From Ureibacillus chungkukjangi (GTDB lineage Bacteria; Bacillota; Bacilli; Bacillales_A; Planococcaceae): a stretch of DNA of 64,000 bases. How positions within the stretch are numbered: the stretch's first letter is position 1; every line of letters begins with the position of its first letter. The translations under genes and the position numbers were made by a program. The stretch spans positions 62,001-126,000 of the forward strand of contig NZ_QJTJ01000003.1 of assembly GCF_003217295.1 (NCBI RefSeq), read 5' to 3'. The notes below the pieces were generated by a model that saw only the letters and a program-made list of their open reading frames with translations, did no database searches and was not told the origin of the DNA. Below, piece by piece: positions 8,200 to 17,072 of the stretch.

Positions 8200-8712
8200 A
8201 TGAGCAAAAAAATCGCTACACTAATAACAGACTTATTTGAAGATGTAGAATTCACAGAACCAGCACAAGCATTTAAAGATGCTGGTCATCAAGTGATCAC
8301 AATCGACATACAGGCTGGAAAAGATATTACTGGTAAAAAAGGTGAAACAGTAAAAATAGATAAAGGAATTGGGGAAGTTAATCCTCAAGACTTTGATGCT
8401 TTACTAATCCCTGGCGGCTTCTCTCCTGATTTATTACGTGAAGATGACCGTTTTGGTGAATTCGCAAAAGTATTTATACAAGAAGGTAAACCTGTTTTTG
8501 CGATTTGTCATGGCCCACAAGTATTAATTGATACAGACCTATTAAAAGGCGTCGACATAACAGGTTTCAAATCAATAAGGAACGATCTCAAAAATGCAGG
8601 TGCTAACTACAAAGATGAAGAAGTTGTGGTAAGCAATAATATTGTAACAAGCCGTTTTCCGGATGACATTCCTGCCTTTAATCGTGAATCCTTAAAATTA
8701 TTAGCTGAATAA
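8200..8712 (+). CDS. YfkM/YraA-type DJ-1/PfpI general stress protein
   Basis: A 170-residue PfpI-family protein starting at the ATG at 8200 behind AAGGGGG. It reads closely like Bacillus YfkM and YraA: SKKIATLITDLFEDVEF, DFDALLIPGGFSPDLLR, AICHGPQVLIDTDLL with nucleophile Cys103 and neighbouring His104, and NIVTSRFPDDIPAF. In B. subtilis these are general stress proteins linked to aldehyde or glycation damage. It is a second DJ-1-class protein in the region, only distantly like the one at 4061. It is a single gene with its own leader. Confidence 0.92.
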   Translation: MSKKIATLITDLFEDVEFTEPAQAFKDAGHQVITIDIQAGKDITGKKGETVKIDKGIGEVNPQDFDALLIPGGFSPDLLREDDRFGEFAKVFIQEGKPVFAICHGPQVLIDTDLLKGVDITGFKSIRNDLKNAGANYKDEEVVVSNNIVTSRFPDDIPAFNRESLKLLAE

Positions 8713-8797
8713 TAGGTACTGAATAGTATCGTTTTAGAAATAAATTTCACAATGAATGATCAATACAAAAAGGGTTTTAAGAAGGAAGGGTTTTATT

Positions 8798-9514
8798 ATG
8801 TCACTAAATGGTAAACGAGTAGTTGTTTTAGGGGGTACTTCTGGTATTGGTTTAGCAACTGCTAAAGCGTTTCTAGATCAATCTGCTCAAGTGATCATTG
8901 CCAGCCGTTCTGTTTCCAAATTAAATGAAGCAAAACAAGTTCTTCGTGGCAGTGTAGAAGCAATTGAAATCGATTTTCGAAGCGAAGAAAAAGTAGCAGA
9001 ATTTTTCAGTAAGGTTGGAAAATTTGACCACCTTGTGGTAACAGCAGGTGAAGGCGCAATGGGGCACTTTAGCGAACTGCCTGTGGCAAGTGCTAAAGAG
9101 GCGTTTGATAGTAAGTTCTGGGGGCAATATATTACTGTCCGTTCAGCACTTCCATATTTAAGCAATGAGAGCTCAATCACCTTAACCTCTGGTGTATATG
9201 GCGTTCGTCCTCCTCAAGGCGCTACTACGTTAGCGGCAATCAATTCAGCCATTGAAGGATTGGTTCGAGGACTTTCCGTAGACCTAGCCCCTATTAGGGT
9301 AAACGTGGTTTCACCTGGAATTGTAGATACTCCAATCTATGCTGGAATGTCAGATGATCAGAGGCAAGCACTGTTCAACGGCATTGCACAACAGCTCCCT
9401 GTTGGACGGATTGCAAAGCCGGAAGACATAGCTGAAACCTATGTATACCTTGCTAAAAATGGTTTTACTACTGGGACGGCTGTTCTTATTGATGGTGGAG
9501 CTCACTTAGTATAA
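8798..9514 (+). CDS. SDR-family protein with a non-canonical active site
   Basis: The 238-residue protein starts at the ATG at 8798 behind AAGGAAGGG. The cofactor site GGTSGIG (12-18) and the structural motifs VVTAGEG and LAPIRVNVVSPGIVDTP are classical short-chain dehydrogenase. Ser131 is present, but the catalytic YxxxK is replaced by LAAIN (Leu145, Asn149). A subfamily with this AAxN pattern exists in other bacteria, so this is probably a real divergent family, not a damaged gene. Its reaction is unknown, and it may bind NAD(P) without normal dehydrogenase chemistry. It is separated by 85 bases from the YfkM-like gene. Confidence 0.88.
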   Translation: MSLNGKRVVVLGGTSGIGLATAKAFLDQSAQVIIASRSVSKLNEAKQVLRGSVEAIEIDFRSEEKVAEFFSKVGKFDHLVVTAGEGAMGHFSELPVASAKEAFDSKFWGQYITVRSALPYLSNESSITLTSGVYGVRPPQGATTLAAINSAIEGLVRGLSVDLAPIRVNVVSPGIVDTPIYAGMSDDQRQALFNGIAQQLPVGRIAKPEDIAETYVYLAKNGFTTGTAVLIDGGAHLV

Positions 9515-9605
9515 TGCCTAAATGGATGTTGAACCGAAGCTTACCACCCTACCAAGCAGCAGCTCTAACTAAAATAGAAATAAGGTAAGAATTGAGTGAT
9601 TTACT

Positions 9606-9643
9606 GGTGGCAACACTGCAAAAGAGTATTGCCGCCTTTTTTT
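9606..9643 (+). terminator. Terminator after the SDR gene
   Basis: Arms GGTGGCAACACT and AGTATTGCCGCC are followed by seven T. One G-U pair and one mismatch. Confidence 0.7.
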
Positions 9644-9689
9644 GTTCATTAGGCACATAAAAAGATACAAAAGGAAGTGTTGATTTTTA

Positions 9690-10589
9690 ATGAGTGTACA
9701 GGACGAAAATAAATTAACAAAAATAAAAAATTCCCTTGAAAGTCGTGTAGTTACATTGCCTGATGGAACTTCTCTACCAAGAATAGGACAAGGAACTTGG
9801 TACATGGGAGAAAATCCTCAAATGAGAGAAAGGGAAATCAAAGCTTTACAACTCGGAATAGATTTAGGAATGAAACTTATAGATACGGCGGAAATGTATG
9901 GTGATGGCGATTCTGAACGCTTAGTCGGTGAAGCAATTAAAGGACGTAGAGATGACGTCTTTTTAGTATCAAAGGTGTATCCTCATCATGCAGGATTAGA
10001 TATGATTGCCAAAGCGTGTGAAAACAGTCTAAAAAGGCTGGGAACCGATCATCTTGATTTGTACCTTTTACACTGGCGAGGACGTGTGCCATTAGCAGAA
10101 ACCATTGAAGGAATGGAAAAGCTACGCAAGGAAGGAAAAATAGTAAGGTGGGGAGTCTCCAATTTTGATACCGATGATATGAAAGAGTTATGGAACACCA
10201 CTAACGGAAAAAATTGTATGACTAATCAAGTGTTATATCATCTTGGTTCAAGGGGTATAGATTATGATCTCTTACCATGGCAGCGAGAACATCACATGCC
10301 TATTATGGCATATAGCCCGCTAGCTCAAGGAGGTTCATTAAGAAGACAATTGTTAACGGATCCAACCATTAAAGAGATTGCAGAAAAATACGCTGTACAA
10401 CCCTTACAAATCGCTCTCGCTTGGACAATCCGTTCTAACGATTGTCTAGCTATTCCAAAAGCTGTTCAAGAAGAACATGTACTAGCAAATGCGAAAGCTA
10501 CTATAATTGAATTAACAAAAGAGGATTTAAATAGACTTGATGAGGTATTTCCGCAACCGACTAGAAAAATGCCTTTGGACATTATATAG
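9690..10589 (+). CDS. Aldo/keto reductase
   Basis: The 299-residue TIM-barrel oxidoreductase carries the full AKR tetrad: Asp65 and Tyr70 (LIDTAEMYGDG), Lys95 (LVSKVYPHH) and His128 (LYLLHWRG). The NADPH-site region near the C terminus (WTIRSNDCLAIPKAV) is intact. AKRs of this kind reduce aldehydes and ketones such as methylglyoxal. It fits the surrounding carbonyl and electrophile stress genes. ATG at 9690 after AAGGAAGTG with about 11 bases spacing. Confidence 0.93.
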   Translation: MSVQDENKLTKIKNSLESRVVTLPDGTSLPRIGQGTWYMGENPQMREREIKALQLGIDLGMKLIDTAEMYGDGDSERLVGEAIKGRRDDVFLVSKVYPHHAGLDMIAKACENSLKRLGTDHLDLYLLHWRGRVPLAETIEGMEKLRKEGKIVRWGVSNFDTDDMKELWNTTNGKNCMTNQVLYHLGSRGIDYDLLPWQREHHMPIMAYSPLAQGGSLRRQLLTDPTIKEIAEKYAVQPLQIALAWTIRSNDCLAIPKAVQEEHVLANAKATIIELTKEDLNRLDEVFPQPTRKMPLDII

Positions 10590-10625
10590 AAATTTTAGAG
10601 GATAGACAAAGAGATAGGGGATTGA

Positions 10626-10808
10626 ATGTGTATGTCAACAGAGGTATTGGAAGATTTACTCCAGATGCAGCTAAAACCTCTTGATATGCATGAACAAATT
10701 TCTAGTTATATGGTAGAAAAGGGATGGTACCACGCTTGGGATATGAACGAACAAATCAATTTGGATCTCGATAATATTAATACAGCATTAAACTTACCTA
10801 ATCTATAG
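10626..10808 (+). CDS. Small CotF-like protein or fragment
   Basis: Sixty codons. The segment YMVEKGWYHAWDMNEQINLD resembles the C-terminal part of coat F domain spore proteins (CotF, YhcQ). The rest is amphipathic helix (LEDLLQMQLKPLDMHEQ). CotF-domain proteins are usually longer, so this may be a shortened relic or a genuinely small member. GGGGA lies four bases before the ATG, and a stop codon directly precedes it, so it is at least formally a complete gene. A second ATG at 10632 is also possible. Confidence 0.5.
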   Translation: MCMSTEVLEDLLQMQLKPLDMHEQISSYMVEKGWYHAWDMNEQINLDLDNINTALNLPNL

Positions 10809-10943
10809 AAAATTTTTAGGAACAGTTTAACATTGACCAATAAAATTAAGCTGTATAATATGAAAAACACCTATTTATATAATTGATTTTTCAACCAGAT
10901 TCAATTGAGAGTATCTTACTCATCTAAAAAGGCAGATTTACTT

Positions 10944-11125
10944 AGATGCTCTCCAGCAACAATTAGGCTCATCGATTATTGGTAGCAAACAAATGGTAAA
11001 AGAATAGCCGCAGACATTTTTGGAGGAAAGCCAGGCGGATGTGATGAAATCATGGTTATTTCCAAAGTTTTCGACCACAACGCTAGCTTGTGTTATTGTA
11101 TAATATGACAGAAATTACGCAAAGC
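10944..11125 (+). pseudogene. Decayed 3' end of a luciferase-like monooxygenase gene
   Basis: This DNA aligns to the last about 180 bases of the intact LLM gene (about 7679-7860). Shared stretches include CAGCAACAATTAGGC, CATCGATT, ATTTTTG, GAAATCATGG and CGACCACAA. Frameshifts and stops (for example TAG after GTAAAAGAA) break it. No upstream part of the gene is left. It is a relic of a second LLM copy, either a duplicate or a separately acquired homologue. Confidence 0.75.
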
Positions 11126-11135
11126 AATAGATTGT

Positions 11136-11179
11136 AAACAAAATGCCCTAGAATCTTTAGATTCTAGGGCATTTTGTTT
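11136..11179. terminator. Strong bidirectional terminator
   Basis: A perfect 20-base stem with loop TTTA, A-run on the left and T-run on the right. It ends the minus-strand germination operon and anything entering from the left. Confidence 0.88.
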
Positions 11180-11206
11180 GCGTTATGGGTTATTCGATAG
11201 GGAAAA

Positions 11207-12310
11207 TTAAAGGTTTTGCCTTTTTGAATTTGCATCCGTCAAAGGATCAATATTAATATTGTATTTTATTTTAATGTCCATCTTCTCAAACATTTCAATC
11301 CATTTTTTTTCTTCCATTGGTTTTGAGAATGGTCTTTTTGTTTGTATGCCAAGCTGTAATGGATCCACTTTCAATTCTTGCATCTTTTTAACTAGTTCAT
11401 GTGTTTGTTTTTCAAGATGGGTTTCGATATCTTTTTTCATATTTTCTAACTGCTTTGGGTCAAATAATTGCTTCTCTCCCCGGTATTCCTCAATCCTAGT
11501 GTCTATATTCACGGTATAGGTCATTGTAGAATAACTGCTATCGATATCTACTATTACTTTAGATCTAACATGACCCAGTACAATTTCAAATTTTTGAATC
11601 GGTAAAACAACTAAGTAGTGATCGTTGTTTATCAGCTGGAAGATACGATCATCTAAAGATGAAATAGTTTCAACTAGCTTGTCATCTTTAAACAAGGCTG
11701 TACCTTCATAGTTGACCCCATCCTCTTCTAATTTGAATACAGGCAAGAAAGGATCTGAATAAGGAGTATAGAGCAAATTTTTAAATTCATGAAGATTAAC
11801 GACAGTTAATTCTCCTTGGTTTTTTTCCTCATAATGCTTCAGCATTCGGTAAAACGAGTAATCAAAGTTTTCATCTTTGTCCAATTGACTTTCCAAGTAT
11901 TCATCAAAATTTCCTTTTACGATTACTAAATAGATTCTCGGAGAAATATCCGGATCAGTCAATAATACATTTATAATGGACATAATCCCGTCTCTTCCAA
12001 GTTCATCACTAATTACCAGCATCCGCATTTGTCCGGATTTCATTTCCTGGTAGAAGTTTAAATTGTACTTCTGTACTCCCTCCTTTAATAAGCTGACTTC
12101 TTGCGACATAACAAACTTCTTTTCTTTACTTAGAGGAGGCATAATTGTACTGACTGTTAATTTCCCTTTATCCCCCTTACTAATTGACAAAAAGGTAACG
12201 GGAGAAATTTCTTCAATAAGCTTGTTTTCAGTAAAAGGGGCACAGCCAGATAACCAAAAAGTCATAAAAAGGAGTATCAATCTTTTACATATCTTTTTAT
12301 GTAGACGCAT
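11207..12310 (-). CDS. Spore germination lipoprotein, GerAC family
   Basis: The 367-residue protein has a lipoprotein signal peptide with lipobox LSGC at about 20-23, then the Ger(x)C domain (KGNFDEYLESQL, VVLPIQKFEIVLGHVRSKVI, THELVKKMQELKVDPLQLG). C subunits of GerA receptors sit on the outer face of the spore inner membrane and are essential for nutrient response. Its start overlaps the end of the B gene by 14 bases, so it is the last gene of an A-B-C operon. The length is normal for the family. Confidence 0.93.
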   Translation of the reverse strand: MRLHKKICKRLILLFMTFWLSGCAPFTENKLIEEISPVTFLSISKGDKGKLTVSTIMPPLSKEKKFVMSQEVSLLKEGVQKYNLNFYQEMKSGQMRMLVISDELGRDGIMSIINVLLTDPDISPRIYLVIVKGNFDEYLESQLDKDENFDYSFYRMLKHYEEKNQGELTVVNLHEFKNLLYTPYSDPFLPVFKLEEDGVNYEGTALFKDDKLVETISSLDDRIFQLINNDHYLVVLPIQKFEIVLGHVRSKVIVDIDSSYSTMTYTVNIDTRIEEYRGEKQLFDPKQLENMKKDIETHLEKQTHELVKKMQELKVDPLQLGIQTKRPFSKPMEEKKWIEMFEKMDIKIKYNINIDPLTDANSKRQNL

Positions 12311-13427
12311 GTTTTTTAACCCCCTCTTTTTTCATTACTAAAACAATAACAAGAGGAACAAGAAAATAGCTTATGCTTCCAGCTATAATTTGGAGATTAA
12401 GTAAAAAGGTCTGCTTCTCCTCAGACTTCCAAAATAATTCATTCATAAGAACCATTCCGATAAAAATAAGGAAAACATTGGATAACAAACCTTTTCCACT
12501 GGTTGGCTTGCTCATTTTACCAAAAGCTATTTTAGATGCTCCATAAAACAATAGTAAAAATAGAGAAACTGCAAAAACTAGGTTAAATAATTCAAAGGAA
12601 AGCAAGATCATATCAATTCGTTCAAACACTGGGTTTTGAAAATAACGGGACATATTAATAATTGGATATTGAGTTTTACTTAAATAATTGGAACCGAAAA
12701 AAAATAGGGATGCTATAAATAGGAATACATACTCTACAACGGTGAGAGCGTTGCCGTAACACAAATAGCGAAAGGTTTTATTGTTTGTTTTAAGCCATGG
12801 TCCCAAAAATACCAGAAATTCCGGACCAGAATAGGAAGACAAAATTAAAAAAAAGGCTTTCCAATTTTCTACTTTCCACTCCATTGGAATAAGCGGATAC
12901 AAATCACTGAGTTGAGCTATTGGGGGAAAGAAGAAAAAAACGAAAAATGTGATCATCGAAAATGTACAGAAAAAAGAAATCAACACAAAACGAATGGTAT
13001 GTTCAACGCCCTTACCTGCGACATAAAAACAGAACAACAAAATAAAAAAGACAAGAAAATTTGTATCTGTTGCTGGAAGCATAAATGTTTGAACAATTTG
13101 GCTGAATCCTAAGGTTATGACGGAAAGTTTAAGCAGAATAAAGAACAACCCGATGAAAGAGAGAAATCGTACCAATTTTTTTCCAAACATTTGGACAAAT
13201 CCATTATATCCATTGCTAGATAAACGGGTTAAAAGCCACTTCGATAAAAGAAAAAGGTTTAGTTGGGATAATATCCCGACAGCTATAAGCACCCAAATCA
13301 TATATGGATGGATCAAGATATTTGGCATAATCAGAAAAAAGTAAAGCATTTGGAGGCGATTTACCAACAACATGGCATAGAGCCCATTATAGGTTTCATT
13401 CTTTTTAAATAATTGGTAAGTTCCCAT
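12297..13427 (-). CDS. Spore germination permease-like subunit, GerAB family
   Basis: A hydrophobic protein of about 376 residues with about ten membrane segments, in the APC-like GerAB family (pattern: LLVNRLQMLYFFLIMPNIL at the N terminus, SYSGPEFLVFLGPW in the middle). B subunits bind the germinant and form the membrane part of the receptor. ATG 13427 is eight bases after AGGAG; a TTG one codon upstream is also possible. The gene begins four bases after the A-subunit stop. Confidence 0.93.
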   Translation of the reverse strand: MGTYQLFKKNETYNGLYAMLLVNRLQMLYFFLIMPNILIHPYMIWVLIAVGILSQLNLFLLSKWLLTRLSSNGYNGFVQMFGKKLVRFLSFIGLFFILLKLSVITLGFSQIVQTFMLPATDTNFLVFFILLFCFYVAGKGVEHTIRFVLISFFCTFSMITFFVFFFFPPIAQLSDLYPLIPMEWKVENWKAFFLILSSYSGPEFLVFLGPWLKTNNKTFRYLCYGNALTVVEYVFLFIASLFFFGSNYLSKTQYPIINMSRYFQNPVFERIDMILLSFELFNLVFAVSLFLLLFYGASKIAFGKMSKPTSGKGLLSNVFLIFIGMVLMNELFWKSEEKQTFLLNLQIIAGSISYFLVPLVIVLVMKKEGVKKHAST

Positions 13428-13431
13428 CAAG

Positions 13432-14913
13432 TCATCTCCTAGTTTTATATCTCTTCAGTTTTAGAGGTTTAAGATGCTCTGGACGCTCCAACATCTTGGT
13501 TAATGGCCCTCGAATGAATAAGTCTATCCAATCCTTTCTAAAGAAAGGGGAAACTGGTGAAAAATAGGGTTGCTTGATTGAAGACAAGCTATTAAGATGG
13601 GCTAAAATAGCAATGCTTCCTAGTGCAATCCCAATTATCCCAAGTAAAGAAGAAAAAACAAGAAGCATCAATTGCATTAATGAATTTGCTTTTGTCATAA
13701 GGTAGTTGGGGATAAGAAAGGAAGCTATCGTCGAGATCCCAACCATGACAATTAATACGTTGCTAGCGAATCCAGCCTCAACAGCCGCTTGGCCAATCAC
13801 AATACCACCAATAACCCCAAGTGTTTGACTTGTTTTTGTAGGCATCCTTAAACTTGCTTCTTTTATGATTTCAATAAAAATTAACATGATAAATGCTTCC
13901 CAAAAAGGAGTGAAAGGAAGCTTGCTCCTTGAGTCGACCAAGACTAGAAGTGTTTGTATAGGAATCATTTGATAGTGATGAGTTGTCAATGCCACATAGA
14001 TAGGAATCAATGAGACTGACAGAAGAAAACAGACATATCGGATGATGCGCAAAAAACTGGCAACTACCCATCGATTAATATAGTCCTCGGGTGATTGGAA
14101 CAAATGGAAAAAAGTAATGGGTGCAACAAGAGCAAATGGTGTATTGTCTACCAGAAGGGTGATCTTTCCTAATCCCAGAGAATAAGCAACTACATCAGGC
14201 CGGTCAGTTTGCTGAAACTGAGGAAAAATACTGTTTTGATGATCCTCCAGGAATGCCGCAACTTGAGAGGAGTCAAAGAAGAGATCAAAATTAATTTCAG
14301 AAATCTTCTCTTTGACTGTTGAAACAAAATCTGGATTAGTCAGCCCCTCTATGTACATTAAAACAACACTTGTCTCACTCATAGAACCGACAGTAAACTT
14401 CTCTGCTTTCAGTTCATGTATGGGGAGTCGTCTTCGAATAAGCGTAATATTTTGTTCTACTTGTTCACTAAAGCTGTCTTTTGCTCCGAACATGATGGTT
14501 TCTGTTTCAGATGTTTCAATGGCACGTCCAATAGGATTTTTTAATGGCACAGCTAACCAAAGGTTTTGCGAAGAATCAAATAACAAAATGGAACCTGAAA
14601 ACAACTGTTTTTTTGCCTCTATAAAATTAGGAATGTGAATAATGGAGGAATTCGTAATACAATCTTGAATAGACGGTTTGGAACATTTAGTTAAAGGTTT
14701 TATAATGCTTTCATTTAATTTTTCTTGGTCAATGAGAGTTCGTATGTAAACAAGATGAATTTTTCGAATAACGGAAATGTCAATTTCCACAAATTCTGCA
14801 TCATCCATTTGAACGAGGCTTTTTTTCAGAGCTTCTATCGATAATTCTGATTCAGTTATTGATTGAGCAACAAGCTTATTTTCAATTTGTTTTTTTTTCC
14901 AAAACATGTACAT
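13432..14913 (-). CDS. Spore germination receptor subunit, GerAA family
   Basis: About 493 residues. A long soluble N-terminal region (about 1-270) is followed by four to five membrane segments (about 280-460), as in GerA/Spo0A-class germination proteins. Recognisable pieces are DPVV-type motif variant NPIGRAIETSETETIMFGAKD, SFSEQVEQNITLIRRRLP, and GLGKITLLVDNTPFALVAP. The start chosen is the ATG at 14913 (behind AGAGGGG); an ATG two codons later is also possible. First gene of the operon; A-B-C order as in gerA. Germinant not predictable. Confidence 0.92.
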   Translation of the reverse strand: MYMFWKKKQIENKLVAQSITESELSIEALKKSLVQMDDAEFVEIDISVIRKIHLVYIRTLIDQEKLNESIIKPLTKCSKPSIQDCITNSSIIHIPNFIEAKKQLFSGSILLFDSSQNLWLAVPLKNPIGRAIETSETETIMFGAKDSFSEQVEQNITLIRRRLPIHELKAEKFTVGSMSETSVVLMYIEGLTNPDFVSTVKEKISEINFDLFFDSSQVAAFLEDHQNSIFPQFQQTDRPDVVAYSLGLGKITLLVDNTPFALVAPITFFHLFQSPEDYINRWVVASFLRIIRYVCFLLSVSLIPIYVALTTHHYQMIPIQTLLVLVDSRSKLPFTPFWEAFIMLIFIEIIKEASLRMPTKTSQTLGVIGGIVIGQAAVEAGFASNVLIVMVGISTIASFLIPNYLMTKANSLMQLMLLVFSSLLGIIGIALGSIAILAHLNSLSSIKQPYFSPVSPFFRKDWIDLFIRGPLTKMLERPEHLKPLKLKRYKTRR

Positions 14914-14942
14914 CGCACCCCTCTTATTGAGAAAAAACATTT

Positions 14943-14970
14943 CTAGTCGTACTTAAAAATTCCTTATTCA
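14943..14970 (-). promoter_or_regulatory. Weak candidate sigma-G promoter of the germination operon
   Basis: TGAATA (complement 14965-14970) fits the sigma-G -35 element, and CGACTAG (complement 14943-14949) weakly fits the -10. The 15-base spacing is shorter than the usual 17-18, so this is tentative. Family knowledge says gerA operons use sigma-G. Confidence 0.25.
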
Positions 14971-15177
14971 TACATATTATTAGCAATTTAATTTAAAGTA
15001 TACAAAACACGTAGAGGTACATAACGATCCAAGAAGAACAAAGGTAATCCATAATAGATAGGCCTTCTTCATCTTAAAGATTGTTATAATAAAGAAGTGT
15101 CAGAAGCTAACTGTAGCTTTGGATGCTCTTTTTTGTCCAAAACACGAATCTTACTAACCAGGGAGTTAATTTTAGAG

Positions 15178-15492
15178 ATGAATAACAAAGATATAGCGAA
15201 GATTCTAAAACAATTTAAGTTGGATAACGATTTACTGAAAATAGTGGAAAGGGCATTTCAGCAGGTGGTTGAAGACAAAACGTATGAAATGAAAGCAAGC
15301 CATATCGTTCCGAGTTACGCGTCCAAGTCCATTAAGATCAGCACAAAAATAGCGAATATTGCGATCAGCCCTTAAGACTTGAGATATGTCAAACAGGTCA
15401 ATTACAATGGCAAACGCTGTTTATTGATCGAGGTGGAAGAAGACACGATGATTAAAGGATTTAAGCTGCTTACGGAAGAAATATTGGAGTAA
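15178..15492 (+). pseudogene. Internally deleted DUF4317-like gene with a stop
   Basis: The frame from the ATG at 15178 begins MNNKDIAKILKQFKLDNDLL, like the start of DUF4317 proteins, then jumps to a piece resembling their C terminus: KSIKISTKIANIAISP, a TAA at 15373-15375, then DLRYVKQVNYNGKRCLLIEV and ending at 15492. DUF4317 proteins are about four times longer, so most of the middle is missing. One internal stop remains. The family assignment is from memory of the N-terminal motif and is moderately sure. Confidence 0.55.
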
Positions 15493-15598
15493 GAGAGATT
15501 GGGTGATCCTTCAGCCAGCTAACTAAAATGGACAAGGGAAAAAACCTCATTTAGCCCTGCTACGGTGAACCGTATCATAAATAAGAATAAATACAAAA

Positions 15599-15638
15599 TA
15601 AGCCATCGAACTAGTACTGTCCCTAGTCTGATGGCTTG
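15599..15638. terminator. Imperfect hairpin between convergent units
   Basis: Arms AAGCCATCGAACTAG and CTAGTCTGATGGCTT pair with two mismatches, and T-rich sequence follows. A plausible terminator for the sigma-factor operon or the relic gene. Confidence 0.5.
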
Positions 15639-15694
15639 TTTCTTGTTTTACTTTTGTTGTTAAAAAACACTAAAGCAGATATCTAATTTGCAGG

Positions 15695-16522
15695 TTAAGG
15701 AGTAAAGAGATTGTTGACTATTGCCACTAGACGCCACGCACCTTCTTCATCTTGTTCGAAAACCAGGTTGAGACTTCTCCAATCCATTCCACTATATTGT
15801 TCGGTACCAGCATGATAAAATTCAACGATCTTTGAATCAGGAAAAACCGTTTTTAAATAATTGGTAGGGTCCACTTCTTGATTTTGTGTATCGACAAAGA
15901 CTTCATCCGATTTAAAGAATCGCTTTACTTGAAGATGCTTGTCGAAATAGTCCGCTGGCGTCAATTGTATTTCCGTGTTCGCTTCTCCATAGCCCCACAA
16001 ATACGTTGCCTCATTTTCTAATAGTGATGGTACCTCATTTTTTTCAAATCTTACTTTATCGTCCATCACAGAAAAATAGGGGGAAAGCAGTAAACCTTTC
16101 TCTGGGTGTACATGACTGGATAGTACATCCATATCATGGTCATCGATCGCCTGAAGAATCTCTGAAGCTTGTTGCTCGAGCAGGACGGGATCATACAAAT
16201 TGTTGTCCTCTTCTTCTCCAGGACTCTGTTCGATTTCTTGGTCAACGTCCTGATTAATGGGTATAGGATTCTCTCCACTGGATGAGTTTGGATAATCATT
16301 TAATAGACTTACGGATAGAATACTAACAATTATGACTGCCGCTGCCGTAACAATTCCTACTTTGGCTTTAATGAGAAATACTCCTTTTCGTTTTTGTCGG
16401 ATTTCATTATCTTCAAGGGTGTCCATCACTTGTTGATGGAGGAGAGCTTGAGTAGACTGGCTCATGTGATATGGCGGAAATTCGTTTAATTTCTTCTCGA
16501 CATTTTTTAGATTATCCTTCAT
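15695..16522 (-). CDS. Putative anti-sigma factor (single-pass membrane protein)
   Basis: The 275-residue protein has a cytoplasmic N terminus (about 1-50), one membrane helix (about 52-74, VGIVTAAAVIIVSILSVSLL), an acidic low-complexity linker (about 80-107) and an extracytoplasmic domain. Its start overlaps the sigma-factor gene by 11 bases, the usual arrangement for an ECF sigma and its membrane anti-sigma factor. No zinc (HxxxCxxC) motif is seen, so it is not a ZAS-type anti-sigma. The outer domain (ADYFDKHLQVKRFFKSDEVF, WRSLNLVFEQDEEGAWRLVA) is not one I can name. Confidence 0.7.
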   Translation of the reverse strand: MKDNLKNVEKKLNEFPPYHMSQSTQALLHQQVMDTLEDNEIRQKRKGVFLIKAKVGIVTAAAVIIVSILSVSLLNDYPNSSSGENPIPINQDVDQEIEQSPGEEEDNNLYDPVLLEQQASEILQAIDDHDMDVLSSHVHPEKGLLLSPYFSVMDDKVRFEKNEVPSLLENEATYLWGYGEANTEIQLTPADYFDKHLQVKRFFKSDEVFVDTQNQEVDPTNYLKTVFPDSKIVEFYHAGTEQYSGMDWRSLNLVFEQDEEGAWRLVAIVNNLFTP

Positions 16523-17036
16523 GAGATTCCCTCCAATTCAATTCATTTTGTAATGCCTTGACTGCACGATGATAGTTGGTTCGAACGGCGGTTTCTTTGC
16601 ATCCAAGTATTTGTGCTGTTTCACTCACGGACAATCCTTGAATGCCCCTTAAAATTAGCACATCCCGATATTTCTTTTTTTGCTGATTGATCCTACTGTA
16701 CAATTCTTGTTTCTCCTCATGGTCTATCAGAATTTGCTCAGGAGAAAATCCGATGTGCTGATCCAAAGTCTCCTCATGGAAAGCCACATTCGTCCGACTG
16801 ATCTTTGTTTTGTTCTTTCTTGCTTTGTCGATGGCTAGATTACGGGCAATGCTAAAGAGCCAAGTTTTGGGCGTCGCATGTTTTCGGTAGGTGCTCATAC
16901 CTTTAGCTGCCTTAATAAACACTTCTTGAACGAGATCTTCTACATCAAGAGTTCCTGAATAGTAAACTAAAAAATTGAAAACATCTTGGCTATAGAGAAA
17001 AAACCAATTGGAAATAATCTCTCTTTCGTTTTGCAT
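16512..17036 (-). CDS. ECF-family RNA polymerase sigma factor
   Basis: The 174-residue protein has sigma region 2 (VEDLVQEVFIKAAKGMSTYR, then TPKTWLFSIARNLAIDKARK) and region 4 (YRDVLILRGIQGLSVSETA, then KETAVRTNYHRAVKAL). Length and lack of region 3 are typical of ECF sigma factors such as SigX, SigV and SigW. AGGAGG lies about ten bases before the ATG. It is followed by the overlapping membrane protein, its likely anti-sigma factor. A matching ECF promoter lies directly upstream, suggesting autoregulation. Confidence 0.95.
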   Translation of the reverse strand: MQNEREIISNWFFLYSQDVFNFLVYYSGTLDVEDLVQEVFIKAAKGMSTYRKHATPKTWLFSIARNLAIDKARKNKTKISRTNVAFHEETLDQHIGFSPEQILIDHEEKQELYSRINQQKKKYRDVLILRGIQGLSVSETAQILGCKETAVRTNYHRAVKALQNELNWRESHEG

Positions 17037-17072
17037 TTATTTTGATCCTCCTATATAGGTCTCTGCTTATTA

